Counted from the first letter of the stretch, positions 29,601 to 36,393 are shown. The stretch is 64,000 nucleotides of DNA from Tubiluchus corallicola (GCA_030141605.1 JAQGDQ010000987.1:1-64000); one strand, 5' to 3'. The notes: generated from the sequence alone by a model not told the origin. Made by a program: numbers and translations.

Positions 29601-32600
29601 GTTACGCAAAGGTATAGAAAAGGTATGTTTGTATTTGCCAAACAAGTAAGGTAGATATATTATGTATCTGTTTTTTTTAAATTTGGAGAAAATTTATACA
29701 ACTTTCTTACCAGTTCGAGGATGAAATTGCTTTTAATTAATATAATATTATAATATCACGAAATTAACTAGGAGGAGGAGGACAACAAAATAAATTGAAA
29801 TAAATTTGGCAATTCTACCATAATAGTATACCTTAGACGTGAATTTTTATTTGGATGTGTTGGGGTACACATTTGTATATACTTTTGATTTTGCCATCAT
29901 TAGAGTAACAATTATTGAATGACTGAATGTTCAGGTACATTACACAAATCTCTGTTGCTAATCACATTAACTACTTGCTCAACATTTCCAATTTTATTTG
30001 TATCCTGTTAATGCATGAAGTGAAATATGAAATCATGAACAATACTTCCTGTTGATTTAACACAGTTGGTCTGGCAACTTTGTCTTTTAAATCAATTTCT
30101 ATGAAATTATTAACTATTAATGCATGTTCTTTAATTAATATTGTAATTAATATAAGTAACACTCGACATATTGAGCAGCACCTCATTGGGGTGAATAATG
30201 GAACACATTTCTTGTTGACATCCAAGTTTAATTAAGTGAATAGAGACACTTGAAAAGTTTTTTACACCTGACCAGAAGCAAGCTCTTAAGTATTTTTTTA
30301 ATTGAACAATTAATAAAAATTAATTTGTGTTTTTTTTTAACTTTTCTTGGATGTATTTTGTCTGCTTCAATTTTACTGATTAAATTTGCATGAAAACTTC
30401 GTTTTATTTAATAGAACGAATAGAAGAATTTTAATTGTGCAGTTTGTTTGTCAGCTTTCTCTGTGCAAAATTTCTCATTAGCTTGTAAGCCTGTAATGAT
30501 CTACCGATGCATCGTGATATTTTTTATTACGATATGCACATCACTAAAGTGCACCAGTATACTGATAATTTGAGTAAACGATATTTAGCTAATTAGCAAG
30601 CGCTTGAAAATATTCTGATAAAAACAATGTGAAGTCATTCATGCTGTAACTATAGAGTGTACTGTAGATACATTGAAAAGTAGTTGACTTCACGCTAGCA
30701 GCCAAAGCAGTTGAAAACACAAGGTATATAAAGTTGTACAATGGCAAAAGTGGACCAGAAAATGCACAAGTAACTTTTAAAACAAAAGTGTCAATACGTT
30801 TTGGTTTTCTGCTGGCTTACAATGCAAACAATAGCATACACATTACACAAGTGATAAATAAAAACCAACAGTTTGTCTATTTATTTTAGCGTTTAGCAAT
30901 CCTATAACTGTTGATTGGAAAAAATGTGTTATTATTATTATTATCAACTTCTTTATCTAGTTTTTTGTAAAACCTGCAAATGCTAACTCAAGTTTATCAT
31001 ATTGTGAAGTTAGTATTGTGATATATATCGTGACCTAGGTATATTGTTACAGCCGTATTAGCTTGTTGAATTAGTTTTCTTAGTCAATGTTGCTTCTCAG
31101 CATTCTGCTACCGAGAGTTCAGTATTCAATAGTAGCATCTATTACTAATCTTGGAGAATGGAGAATGGGACTTGAGCCTGTCTAATTATCTATAACTAGA
31201 CACTGAACCAGCAGAAGCACCTTTTCTGGCTAAAGTAATTTTTCAGTAGTCAACCATCCATTTAGTAACCAAGTTCAACATTGCCTAACTTTGGTTTCCT
31301 TTCACTCGCTGTAATCATTTGGCTAATACAGAGTAAGTAATATAGTGAGTGTCAAAAAATTATTCAGTTTGATGTGGTGAGCTGTCACTCAAAGGCTTCA
31401 CATTTTGTAACCAGGGTAATAGCTCAATGGTCATAGCATGTACTTAGCAGCCAGAGTCAAGAATGGTGCTGCTGTTGGTCATTGAATGACTGGGTGATAA
31501 CTGGGCTCGATACTCACTCTAGGAATTTTTGTTTACCATTTTGGTTCTGGCTGCATACCACGTAGACAGAAGATATATTCACATCCAAATGTGGCTAGGA
31601 CACCCAAACAAAAAAGTTCAATATCTCATCCCAGATGTTTGTCCTTGATAATGAGCCAGGTACCCGTCTTGTCACCACCATCAACATTGATTAGACACGG
31701 TCACTAAATTTCTGGATTCAAATTGTATTAAAAAACGTACTTGGTATGCTGGCTGCGAGAAAGTTGACATTAATATTTTACTAAAAACAGTGCTACGTAA
31801 TTGAAAACAGAAATCGTGATTGAGCTTGGCACTCCTGTTGGATTAGGTTTTGCTGAAATAAAAGTTTATAAATAGTGGGCAACTTGCCAACTAAACAATT
31901 TTGACAATTTTTCTGCTTGCCTTGCTAAGCTTTAATTAATACAAGCTCACATTAGTTTATTTCGCCGTAGGATCACAAATTAAAAGTGGCTCTGCTGGAC
32001 TACATGAAGCGTTCATTTCCGGCTGATAGGGATATGTACACGATGGTAGCCCTGCATTTCACCATGTTTCGTGAGATCGGTGAAATGCTCGAGGATGCAG
32101 CATTTTGTGAGCTCGAATCTTTCCGTGGAAAACATCTAGGTAACTGCTTAACCACTAGTCTAGTCCTTTTTAGTATCAGTATTAGTGGTAAGCATACACT
32201 TTCAGAAATCTAATTCGTACGATTTTTTGATTTTCGAGTTCGAATCAAATTCAAGTGGAGTATTAAAGGCTTTGCGAATAAATATGGAATTAGTAATTAA
32301 AATGGTGTGTTAAAGATCACGTATATTGTTTCATTTTGTTCTACAGCAAGAATTCATTATTTCTTATCATAAATTGTGCTTAAAGATTGCAGCTAAGTTA
32401 TGCTAATTGTATGATGTTTCAAATGTTTTAACAATAAAAACGAGCATAGTTGAACTGTGGATTTTTTTGTTTTGGCTCGAATCAAAGTTGGATTAAAAAA
32501 CTGAATGCTCAAATTGAATTCGAATGTTTGCTGCTCACTTCCAAACTACATCTAGCTTTTTTTAGCAGATATAGTGATGAAAATCTGCTGTGTAGCTGAA

Positions 32601-35600
32601 AAATACTCTTCATGTCAATTAAGCAAAACCAAGATAAGAAGTATTATATTATGTACTGCACGTCAGTTTAACCAATCATTAGGCATGTTTTTTGTCTTGT
32701 TTTAAGTTACTTTTTTACTTGTTATCCTTATTTTTGTTGTGCCGTCAACGAGGTATTGATGGGAATAATATAATTGCCTTATAGCACAGCCTCCCTTTCA
32801 TCTCTGTTATTGCAACTGAAAGCAAGATTTGCCAGAACAGCTGTCTCCAATTACTGACTCTTTAACTTCTTTAGCACATATATTTTTACAACTGTGATGA
32901 GAGAATGCATGCTATGTAAGTTTTGGCTCATTTTGAATCCTGGTAGAAGCGAGCGTTGTTCGCACTTTCATTATTAGCGAAAGTTTCAATTTGTTAAAAC
33001 ATTTTGGCTATATATACTTTGACCTTGATGATAAAATGAGTCTATATTTTTTTATTAAATTTCTCAAACCAGTCTTAATTAAAGAGAAGTAAATCTGAAA
33101 AAGTCTGTGTTGTGTTTGTTTTGAACCTGGGACCTTTCTATTGCTAGTTCAGTGACCAGAAGATTAAAAATCCATTTGTGATTGTACACAGGTGTTAATT
33201 CAGTCCAAGCAGCTCAGTCCATCCATATTCAAACCAATCCAACATTTACAAGGTTTAGTTTTTAATGATAATTTCGAACCTAGACTAATCTGAGAGTAAT
33301 TAACTAAAATTTAGTTTCGAGATTGTTGATAGTTATGTCCTTGTTAAGATTACTGATTAATTATTCCATTGCCAACATTGTTGATTAATTATTCTGTTGT
33401 CAAGAATGTTAATTAATTATTTCATTGTCAAGATTTTTGATTAATTATTCCATTGTCATGATTGTTGATTAATTATTTCCGTGTCCAGATTACTAATTAT
33501 ATATTCTGTTGTCAAGATTATTGATTAATTATTTCGTTATCAAGATTGTTGGTTAACTGTTCTGATGTCAATGTTCTTGATTAAGTATTCTTTCATTGAG
33601 TTTGTTGATTAATTGTTCCATTGTCAAGATTGTTGATTAATTATTCCATTGTCAAGATTGTTGATTAATTTTTCCATTGTCAAGATTGTTGATTAATTAT
33701 TCCATTGTCAATTTTGAAATTAACATTAAAAAATAATTAATCTTTAATCTTACATAAAACTTTATTACATTAACCTTTTATTAATAATTAGTTAAATGAT
33801 CATGCTAAGTTTCCTCTGGTGGGGCTTGTCTATTAGTTTTAACCAGTGTTTGTTTTGTTGTCTTTAATGAATACCATCACATTTCCTGCACAGGGTGAAT
33901 AGAAGTATTTTGTGTTGGAGCCAAAAACTTGCAAAAACAAGTTTGTAATTGTGAACAGCCAGTGTGCGACCTTTTTTCAAAATCCACATGTGATTTGAAA
34001 TTTAAAAAACAAATGCCTTGATTTTCGGTGTAGCATTAAATCGCTTAAAACTGCTTCATTTTCACCTACGGGGTTTTCTCTCTATAATTAATCTGCCTAC
34101 ATTAGACTAGGACTACATTTTCTCTAGCCGAGATAACAATGCTATAAATTCTTTTGCAAATCTTATTTCGGATGAATTCTTATCATCTTTCGCCTATCAA
34201 TGGCAGTAGCGTAAACTCAAAAGAATTTTCTTGTCTACTTCACCACAAAAGATTATGTTTTTTGTATATCAAAAATTAAAATTTTGTACTAACATCGAAA
34301 TACGCTATTTTTATGTAGATTGAACTAAATTCTTACGCTTAATTTAAAAATAGTTCCTAGATCCTTATAACCTTGTTGCTTTGATATACTCTTCTCAAGT
34401 ATTTAATGTGTGAGGTTTCTGTCTTGTATGATTACGTATGGTGTTAATTATTAATATGAACACAGCATAGCTGTAAAGGCAGGCTTAAGTCGACCTTCTG
34501 ACGCAATGCAACTGAAAGCAGCTGAAGACTCGGCAACTGCCGGCTTACGGTAATGTCGCTAGTTTCGTGTATATCCAGCTGAACATGTTCCAACAATTTG
34601 CTCATGTTCTACTTGCAGCATTCGGTATTAACCTGAGCATTGTTCAATGATGATCGTGGTTTGGTCAAAGATTTTTTCATTTGTTTACCCTCAGTCGTCA
34701 TCAACCTGAGCTTGTGTTCGCGACCGTTTCCTGTCAGTTGAGGCGAGTTGCATTGCATTGCAGGTCGACCTAAGCTTGGGTTTGCAGGAACTAGTACAAC
34801 TATTGATTTCGTTGTATTTTAGGCACTTCTACAGAGACCCAAAACAAGCTGCAGGACATTGCCCAGTATTTCATTGATGCAGCACAGAGTTATACTAAAG
34901 AAGAATGTTTGAGGCATGCTAGTGCTTGCTGGAACATGGCAAGATTGGTAGCATTACAGATTCAACTACTGCCTTGTCTTATACAAGTTATCTGCCTTGA
35001 TTCTCCCAACACGTTTATCATGAAACATTCAAATTTTAATGAGGTAAATAAATGCATGTATTTTCTGGAGAGTGTCCAAGCGAAGTAATCTTTCAGACTG
35101 GACATATCTCCTCCTGTTGCTAGATAAATAATTCTGCTTTATGCATCTGTCTGTGTGGTGTTAATTCTCACCGTTTGTGTCTTCTTGGCATTTCTTAAAC
35201 TTTTGTATGATCAGTCTAACTTATGAATATGCATAGTATAGAAGTAGCAATTACATATTAAAAATAGCTTAGCTCTTTAACTTAGTATGTTTGTCTTCCC
35301 TATTTTTAGGCATTGATTGTGTCAAAAGCATATGATTGTGCCCCGGACTGGGCTGGCGCCGTCTACCATATTGTCATTATAAATGGAGATTTCAAGTACC
35401 TGCAAAGCTTTGAGATGTCTGGGAGGCTAACTTATGAACTTATTAGTGATGTGTGTCTAAGGTATTCTGGTATAATCAGTGTAATTGGTTTGAGAATGTT
35501 TGTGCAAACATACTGCTTCAAGTGATAGTTAAATCATATATCATTTTGTTACGCTGTCTCCATAAACCAAAAAAATAGTTTTGTAGAATTATCCCCATTT

Positions 35601-36393
35601 GGCAAATAAGTGTAACTTCATTAAAATGGAATTTACATATTGCCGACCGGTTTCAAAGGAAAATGTTGTACTTGAGCTTGTGCAACACCAACAGTGCATT
35701 GTGGTTTGTGGAATTAGGTAACAAAATGGCAGTTCTCTGAAGTTGACAGTTCTGTTACTACCAACATAATGGTTAGTTTGTTTGTGTAGTGTTAAATAGT
35801 TTCATGCTAATCAAGACATGTAGTCTCTAAGATAAATTATTAAATTATCTATATTATATTAAATCATATATCTTTTGGATATTAACTGCTGAATTGTACT
35901 TTGATGTTCTTTCTAAATTCTGGTAAATTCTTTGTTTTAAATCCTTGACAATGAAGACTTTTGTTTGAAAATGATCAGCGATAAATGAATTAGATCCATT
36001 TTGAATAGCTTTTTAAAGTAGTTATTTTTGTCTAACATATTCAAGTTGTACTTTAAAATAGTTTACACTGAAACTAAACATAGTTCCTTGAGAAAAAAAT
36101 TGTAGTCTATGTATTCAGATTGTACTTTGATGCAAGTGAGTTATTACACTAGATACTCGCCTTTGACTTTAACACCTTTGGAAATAAATAACCCAGGTTT
36201 GGTTTTCACTTTCAGGGCTGCAGCTGATGTTTCTAGATCAGCACAATGTAATTCTAATCTGAAGAAACTCCTGGAGCACTGTTTTGTACCTGTTATAAAA
36301 TACAAGCTAGCGGCTAGTCTGGGCTTTACTGACATTTGTTCACATATGCTTAGTGGAAGCAGTGGCGTTTATTTAAAAGATCATATCAGCTAG
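319..36393 (+). CDS. SPG11: Spatacsin, 3' portion of gene (32 exons)
   Basis: Spatacsin is a large alpha-helical protein that in animals works with spastizin (ZFYVE26) and the AP-5 adaptor on late endosomes and lysosomes, in autophagic lysosome reformation. Thirty-two exons join with unbroken phase into 1,666 codons plus a TAG stop. Human spatacsin is 2,443 residues, so roughly the N-terminal third should lie upstream of base 1. Diagnostic stretches in order include APYPKLRATLFPPQ, ARYSETTYIFDILQ, LKVALLDYMKRSFP, MFREIGEMLEDAA and NGDFKYLQSF, collinear with human spatacsin through the Spatacsin C-terminal domain to the last residues. Thirty introns minus one exception class are GT-AG; two are GC-AG (donors at 9346 and 17461). 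The gene faces a minus-strand gene whose stop is at 38265. Assignment rests on remembered family sequence, not a search, but the match is extensive. AATAAA at 37353 is a possible polyadenylation signal. Confidence 0.95.
540..965. repeat. Degenerate short-period array with ACATTCGCCA-like words
   Basis: An intronic block rich in the words ACATTCGC, TTCGCCAA, GTCGCAA and GTTGCGAA at spacings of about 12-16 bp. The words are the reverse complement of the TGGCGAAATGT core in the array near 60 kb. The open frames here (224-667, 758-1063) are by-products. Confidence 0.5.
1457..1655 (+). CDS. SPG11: SPG11 exon, window 2
   Basis: Acceptor TTTGTAG, donor GTAAGC; enters phase 1, leaves phase 2. Encodes PPKVLWLYLLRHSDWKRLRP, a Trp/Leu-rich helical stretch. 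Confidence 0.85.
2390..2590 (+). CDS. SPG11: SPG11 exon, window 3
   Basis: Acceptor TTTATGTAG, donor GTATTT; phase 2 in and out. Encodes FSQLERENFPLLLRRLSLSQ and DQFHKQFINYCIEHKFYYIL. Confidence 0.85.
3301..3395 (+). CDS. SPG11: SPG11 exon, window 4
   Basis: Acceptor ATTTTTTCAG, donor GTATGT; phase 2 in, phase 1 out. Encodes IPWVDLILKFQQLAMETF. Too short to stand out as an open frame; supported by splice signals and phase. Confidence 0.8.
3719..3867 (+). CDS. SPG11: SPG11 exon, window 5
   Basis: Acceptor TTGTTTTAG, donor GTTTGC; phase 1 in, phase 0 out. Encodes SPTELILHHNRLFLGLADLV. Confidence 0.85.
5024..5167 (+). CDS. SPG11: SPG11 exon, window 6
   Basis: Acceptor TAATTTAG, donor GTTGTA; phase 0 in and out. 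Encodes IALAPYPKLRATLFPPQ, one of the most recognisable spatacsin motifs, then SSDITVYQLLQ. Confidence 0.92.
5255..5322. repeat. Interstitial telomere-like repeat
   Basis: About 68 bp of TTAGGG, TTAGGATTAGGG and variants on the plus strand inside an SPG11 intron. Units are imperfect, so this is an old interstitial tract or a by-product of repair, not a chromosome end. Confidence 0.7.
5580..6706. mobile_element. Terminal-inverted-repeat element A, copy 1 (interrupted)
   Basis: The ends are inverted repeats: TGTGCTTGCA with CCATAAGTCGGCA on the left, and their reverse complement on the right. CATTTA flanks both ends (5574-5579, 6707-6712), consistent with a target duplication. Without the 471-bp insertion at 5817-6287 the element is about 654 bp. 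A second copy is at 21739-22413 in the same orientation. No transposase frame is present, so it is non-autonomous. Confidence 0.8.
5817..6287. mobile_element. Pogo/Tigger-like MITE nested in element A
   Basis: A 471-bp element beginning CAGTGGAACCTCGACTTACG and ending with the inverted CGTATCACGAGGTATCACTG. The termini match at about 20 of the first 26 positions and resemble pogo/Tigger ends of the Tc1-mariner superfamily. It is flanked by TA on both sides (5815-5816, 6288-6289). The second copy of element A has the corresponding site with a single TA and no insertion. No intact transposase is encoded. Confidence 0.85.
6901..6976 (+). CDS. SPG11: SPG11 exon, window 7
   Basis: Acceptor TTTTTCTAG, donor GTAAGA; phase 0 in, phase 1 out. 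Encodes CPFDISKLFHWQTSN, continuing directly from the previous exon as in vertebrate spatacsin (SPFDPSRLFGWQ type). Confidence 0.9.
7600..7764 (+). mobile_element. 3' end of a retroelement-like repeat with TTGAT-type tail
   Basis: Sequence with CTTCGCCACCC near 7653, then AATAAA at about 7730 and five copies of a TGATT pentamer. The same CTTTCGCCACCC word and an AATAAA plus pentamer tail occur on the minus strand at 12310-12625, so these are related 3' ends. Confidence 0.55.
8353..8524 (+). CDS. SPG11: SPG11 exon, window 8
   Basis: Acceptor TTCATTTTAG, donor GTATGT at 8525; phase 1 in, phase 2 out. Encodes MYYLKHGRCSFGFISFL, matching the family's YYLHHGRPSFAFGTFL region. Confidence 0.92.
9213..9345 (+). 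CDS. SPG11: SPG11 exon, window 9 (GC donor)
   Basis: Acceptor GTTTGTTGCAG. Encodes NDQQISAACVAFLEMLG and ends SLRICLQ in phase 0. The donor is ACAG|GCAAGT, a GC donor with otherwise perfect consensus. No usable GT lies in a position that keeps the family alignment. Confidence 0.9.
10005..10131 (+). CDS. SPG11: SPG11 exon, window 10
   Basis: Acceptor TCTATTTAG, donor GTAGGT at 10132; phase 0 in, phase 1 out. Begins VANLLSAS, matching KVANIILS in the human protein, then a polar variable linker. A second GT at 10136 is rejected because it breaks phase with the next exon. Confidence 0.88.
10691..11321. mobile_element. Tc1/pogo-like MITE
   Basis: A 631-bp element with 24-bp termini: CAGTAAACTATGTATAACTC on the left, and on the right the inverted form CAGCAAACTATGTATAATTC. 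TA flanks both ends (10689-10690, 11322-11323). It is non-coding and sits 61 bp upstream of an SPG11 exon. Confidence 0.85.
11383..11494 (+). CDS. SPG11: SPG11 exon, window 11
   Basis: Acceptor CTGTTTTAG, donor GTAAAA; phase 1 in, phase 2 out. Encodes AAMLELLNGDIQAGEWLQER, the counterpart of the EELLVLLEEGTW segment. It begins 61 bp after a MITE at 10691-11321. Confidence 0.88.
12069..12228 (+). CDS. SPG11: SPG11 exon, window 12
   Basis: Acceptor TATTTTTCAG, donor GTAATG; phase 2 in, phase 0 out. Encodes HNLPLPVSYLLDCAAENHWL and SFLIHAELHGFQP, aligning with human LHNMKLSISYLRECAKANDW. The GATTA microsatellite starts about 80 bp after the donor. Confidence 0.92.
12310..12497. repeat. GATTA pentanucleotide microsatellite
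   Basis: About 37 units of ATTAG/GATTA with a short GGTTA-variant block near 12350-12362. It abuts the 3' end of the minus-strand element at 12498-12625 and looks like that element's expanded tail. Confidence 0.95.
12498..12625 (-). mobile_element. Retroelement 3' end, pentamer tail
   Basis: Read on the minus strand, it contains TAGGTGACCTCTTGGTC and CTTTCGCCACCC, then AATAAAATC running into the TAATC array. The element at 15793-15975 shares the ACCAGAGGTCATCTAG-like word. Probably the end of a short non-LTR element; no coding part remains. Confidence 0.55.
13183..13342 (+). CDS. SPG11: SPG11 exon, window 13
   Basis: Acceptor GTGTTTTCAG; donor GTTCGT at 13343 is weak but is the only one that keeps phase (0 in, 1 out). 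Encodes LLPLLRSFKDPHLREHV, then a basic patch SVKRRRKTRQSSETRRQER, a lineage-variable linker not prominent in the human protein. Confidence 0.8.
13967..14199 (+). CDS. SPG11: SPG11 exon, window 14
   Basis: Acceptor ATTTCAG, donor GTATGT; phase 1 in, phase 0 out. Starts with a Ser-rich linker (PSSSSSDSERASR), then the conserved NERSWKQLLDRAYKLNNPFL, matching the SWHWLLVEAVKQQAPIL region. Confidence 0.88.
14514..14891. mobile_element. hAT-like MITE
   Basis: A 378-bp element starting CAGTGGCGTAGCTA and ending TGGCTACGCCCCTG, typical hAT-type termini. Flanking 8-bp repeats GGTTTGAT (14506-14513) and GGCTTGAT (14892-14899) differ at one base and fit the 8-bp target duplication of hAT elements. 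Non-coding, intronic. Confidence 0.85.
15562..15768 (+). CDS. SPG11: SPG11 exon, window 15
   Basis: Acceptor TTCTTTTCCAG, donor GTATGT; phase 0 in and out. Encodes DCLCIWILCQLPQQ and NIEDHEWCLGDLTAVL, matching SCLCVWIITS and EDHTWNLEDLSVIW. Confidence 0.93.
15793..15975 (-). mobile_element. Retroelement 3' end with TTCAA tail
   Basis: Begins on the plus strand with three GAATT pentamers, then AAAATTTATTTTT, and further in GAGGTGACCAGAGGTCATCTAG-like sequence shared with 12498-12625. It is oriented so that the pentamer run is the 3' tail on the minus strand. Confidence 0.5.
17026..17133 (+). CDS. SPG11: SPG11 exon, window 16
   Basis: Acceptor TTACTTGACAG, donor GTATGT; exactly 36 codons, phase 0. 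Encodes CSPLLPLLRFLQAEAYKYDV and HLESFKTSFTK. The next intron is only 149 bp. Confidence 0.9.
17283..17460 (+). CDS. SPG11: SPG11 exon, window 17 (GC donor)
   Basis: Acceptor GCATTTTCAG; phase 0 in, phase 1 out. Encodes LIKTLLSKCQTSYEVMSVLQ. The donor is AAAG|GCAAGT. The frame stays open to 17609, but reading through would add about 40 residues absent from the family. Using the GC donor makes the next exon align with human spatacsin with almost no gap. Confidence 0.88.
17957..18175. repeat. Imperfect trinucleotide/hexanucleotide repeat tract
   Basis: Runs of GATAGT, GACAGT, GATAAT and AACAAT units within the GC-AG intron of SPG11. The open frames on both strands here (MIVIVIVMV and its complement) reflect only the repeat. 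Confidence 0.85.
18469..18800 (-). mobile_element. Inverted-repeat element B, copy 1
   Basis: Its reverse complement aligns for about 300 bp with 35627-35990, including shared words such as CTTGACAATGAA, GACAGTTCTGTTACTAC and AAAATGGCAG. One end carries GCCGACCAGTTTCGAAC. The other end appears truncated near 18800. Confidence 0.8.
19067..19278 (+). CDS. SPG11: SPG11 exon, window 18
   Basis: Acceptor TGTTTTTAG, donor GTATTC; phase 1 in, phase 0 out. Encodes ESLYKLASIATETEV and SLFAEARCFAETAGLSTEHI, matching the QFALARRVAELAELPVDNLV segment. Confidence 0.92.
20084..20221 (+). CDS. SPG11: SPG11 exon, window 19
   Basis: Acceptor TTTTTTTCATAG, donor GTAAAC; 46 codons, phase 0. Encodes FWHGIADFFSWTGLSHKAAA, matching FWKKCHENFKKNSISSKAAS. 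Confidence 0.92.
20302..20720. repeat. Direct repeats flanking an open Ser-rich segment
   Basis: About 70 bp at 20302-20372 (TACCTACTTTGCGTTA onward) is repeated in the same orientation at 20650-20720 (TACCTACCTTGCGTTA onward). Between them, 20431-20598 is a GC-richer 168-bp open segment that could be read in phase 0 with flanking AG and GT. See findings. Confidence 0.55.
21067..21222 (+). CDS. SPG11: SPG11 exon, window 20
   Basis: Acceptor ATTCTTTGCAG, donor GTACTG; 52 codons, phase 0. Encodes LEKVWLLQLAVVSVRKGHPQ, the counterpart of MEERHLLLTLAGHWLA. Confidence 0.85.
21534..21686 (+). CDS. SPG11: SPG11 exon, window 21
   Basis: Acceptor TTTGGCAATAG, donor GTACAT; 51 codons, phase 0. Encodes DDIIEDLLSLLRRP followed by a polar linker, in the part of the protein that is variable between phyla. 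Support is mainly splice signals and phase. Confidence 0.75.
21739..22413. mobile_element. Terminal-inverted-repeat element A, copy 2 (uninterrupted)
   Basis: A 675-bp copy aligned along its length with 5580-6706, sharing GCCAAGCCCAG, AGAGCCATCTACTGG and the terminal TTGCCGACTTATGGACGATT. Its left terminus is degraded (TGTAAAGCAAAACC) and its right terminus TGCAAGCACA is intact. It preserves the empty site for the MITE inserted in copy 1. Confidence 0.8.
23179..23295 (+). CDS. SPG11: SPG11 exon, window 22
   Basis: Acceptor CTCATGTAG, donor GTGAGA; 39 codons, phase 0. Encodes ALEYIIGVLLDRCCIKEAYE and LRFHHHSHDVWVV, matching LNFLIGRLLDDGCVHEAS. Confidence 0.92.
23668..23800. repeat. TA microsatellite next to a splice acceptor
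   Basis: About 130 bp of TA dinucleotides with a few interruptions, ending roughly 10 bp before the acceptor at 23810. It takes the place where the polypyrimidine tract of that SPG11 intron would be. Confidence 0.9.
23811..23904 (+). CDS. SPG11: SPG11 exon, window 23
   Basis: Acceptor GTAATTTTAG directly follows a TA microsatellite that ends about 10 bp upstream; donor GTAAGT. Phase 0 in, phase 1 out. Encodes ELAEGLITVNDVAKEFPGLI. Confidence 0.85.
24759..24886 (+). CDS. SPG11: SPG11 exon, window 24
   Basis: Acceptor GTACTTGCAG, donor GTAAGT; phase 1 in, phase 0 out. Encodes LERHCNHGKHCCRRISATYR, matching LTSKCLHGKNYCRQVLCLYD. Confidence 0.92.
25487..26099. mobile_element. Pogo/Tigger-like MITE
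   Basis: A 613-bp element beginning CAGTAAGTTCTCGACGTTTC and ending CGAGAACTTACTG, so the first 13 bases are a perfect inverted repeat. The left flank is TA; the right flank is TG, probably a mutated TA. The termini have the same CAGT..xCTCG layout as the element at 5817. Non-coding. Confidence 0.8.
26157..26294 (+). CDS. SPG11: SPG11 exon, window 25
   Basis: Acceptor GTGTTGTAG, donor GTATTT; 46 codons, phase 0. Encodes VLGRSYESVALASAFGIMKE and SLAQEFVKASGMNDEQ. It starts 58 bp after a MITE ends. Confidence 0.92.
27007..27241 (+). CDS. SPG11: SPG11 exon, window 26
   Basis: Acceptor TGCTGTTAG, donor GTAAGT; phase 0 in, phase 1 out. Encodes ELLFNPSDSNTFCQLVRLCE, matching MFNPTEESQTFLQLTTLCQD. 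Confidence 0.93.
28100..28205. repeat. Imperfect CAT/ATT microsatellite
   Basis: ATCATCATC and ATTATC units over about 100 bp, just upstream of the exon at 28274. Confidence 0.8.
28274..28416 (+). CDS. SPG11: SPG11 exon, window 27
   Basis: Acceptor TGTATTTTTCAG, donor GTAACC; phase 1 in, phase 0 out. Encodes CYTVGCNMEGISRVLHESRS, matching CFTLTCHMEGIIRVLQAA at the start of the C-terminal domain. Confidence 0.94.
29186..29413 (+). mobile_element. tRNA-derived SINE
   Basis: Pol III-type boxes of a tRNA head: A-box-like TAGTCTAGTGGTAACGCA and B-box GAGTTCGATACTG, with an anticodon-stem-like hairpin between them (loop TTTCTGT). A body of about 130 bp follows and ends in AATAAATAAAG plus ATT repeats. 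This layout is that of a SINE, not a functional tRNA. Confidence 0.65.
29515..29622 (+). CDS. SPG11: SPG11 exon, window 28
   Basis: Acceptor TTATTTACAG, donor GTATGT; 36 codons, phase 0. Encodes RLLTGIARYSETTYIFDILQ, nearly identical to the family's RLLTGIGRYNEMTYIFDLL. Confidence 0.96.
31415..31530 (+). mobile_element. Possible tRNA-derived repeat
   Basis: AATAGCTCAATGGTCATAGCA resembles an A box and GGGCTCGATACTC a B box, but they lie about 80 bp apart with no clean cloverleaf. Perhaps a decayed SINE head with an insertion. Confidence 0.35.
31971..32139 (+). CDS. SPG11: SPG11 exon, window 29
   Basis: Acceptor TTCGCCGTAG, donor GTAACT; phase 0 in, phase 1 out. Encodes LKVALLDYMKRSFPADRDMY and MVALHFTMFREIGEMLEDAA, the strongest family signature in the window. 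Confidence 0.96.
33321..33712. repeat. 28-bp minisatellite, 14 units
   Basis: Fourteen consecutive 28-bp units, consensus ATTGTTGATTAATTATTCCA plus TTGTCAAG, without a single indel. The last four are nearly identical and the early ones more diverged. Intronic in SPG11. Confidence 0.95.
34473..34785. mobile_element. Short inverted-repeat element C
   Basis: A 313-bp stretch whose ends are inverted: GGCTTAAGTCGACCT on the left and AGGTCGACCTAAGCTTGGG on the right, 24 bp with about five mismatches. Subterminal GCAATGCAACTG is also mirrored. It is more GC-rich than the intron. I see no clear target duplication. Confidence 0.6.
34823..35043 (+). CDS. SPG11: SPG11 exon, window 30
   Basis: Acceptor TTGTATTTTAG, donor GTAAAT; phase 1 in, phase 0 out. 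Encodes YFIDAAQSYTKEECLRHASA and RLVALQIQLL, matching MLDAAESYAKDSCVRQAQ and KLITLQIHFL. Starts 38 bp after an inverted-repeat element. Confidence 0.95.
35310..35461 (+). CDS. SPG11: SPG11 exon, window 31
   Basis: Acceptor CTATTTTTAG, donor GTATTC; phase 0 in, phase 2 out. Encodes VSKAYDCAPDWAGAVYHIVI and NGDFKYLQSFEM, matching VAEAYDFVPDWAEILYQQVI and KGDFNYLEEF. Confidence 0.96.
35627..35990 (+). mobile_element. Inverted-repeat element B, copy 2
   Basis: Near full-length copy matching 18469-18800 in reverse. Both ends carry related sequence: GGAATTTACATATTGCCGAC on the left, and inverted GTTTGAAAATGATCAGCGAT with TGAATT on the right. Likely a non-autonomous DNA transposon. Confidence 0.75.
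36216..36393 (+). CDS. SPG11: SPG11 terminal exon
   Basis: Acceptor TTTCACTTTCAG; phase 2 in, ends at TAG 36391-36393. Encodes NLKKLLEHCFVPVIKYKLAA and ends GVYLKDHIS, corresponding to human ENLKKLLTYCEDVYLYYKLA and the terminal CLKDMLAG. Confidence 0.95.

Larger units (their letters stand above)
525..36215 (+). other. SPG11 introns without recognised content
   Basis: In the introns at 1656-2389, 2591-3300, 3396-3718, 8525-9212, 11495-12068, 13343-13966, 19279-20083, 23296-23667, 23905-24758, 26295-27006 and 27242-28099 I see no coding signal, RNA gene or repeat structure beyond AT-rich sequence. The intron 3868-5023 carries only a short AATAAA plus TTGAA tail near 4312-4332. Other introns contain the elements listed separately. 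Confidence 0.6.

Noticed and set aside
33321-33712. CRISPR-like array of 28-bp repeats
   Set aside because: Units are directly adjacent with no unique spacers, in an animal intron.
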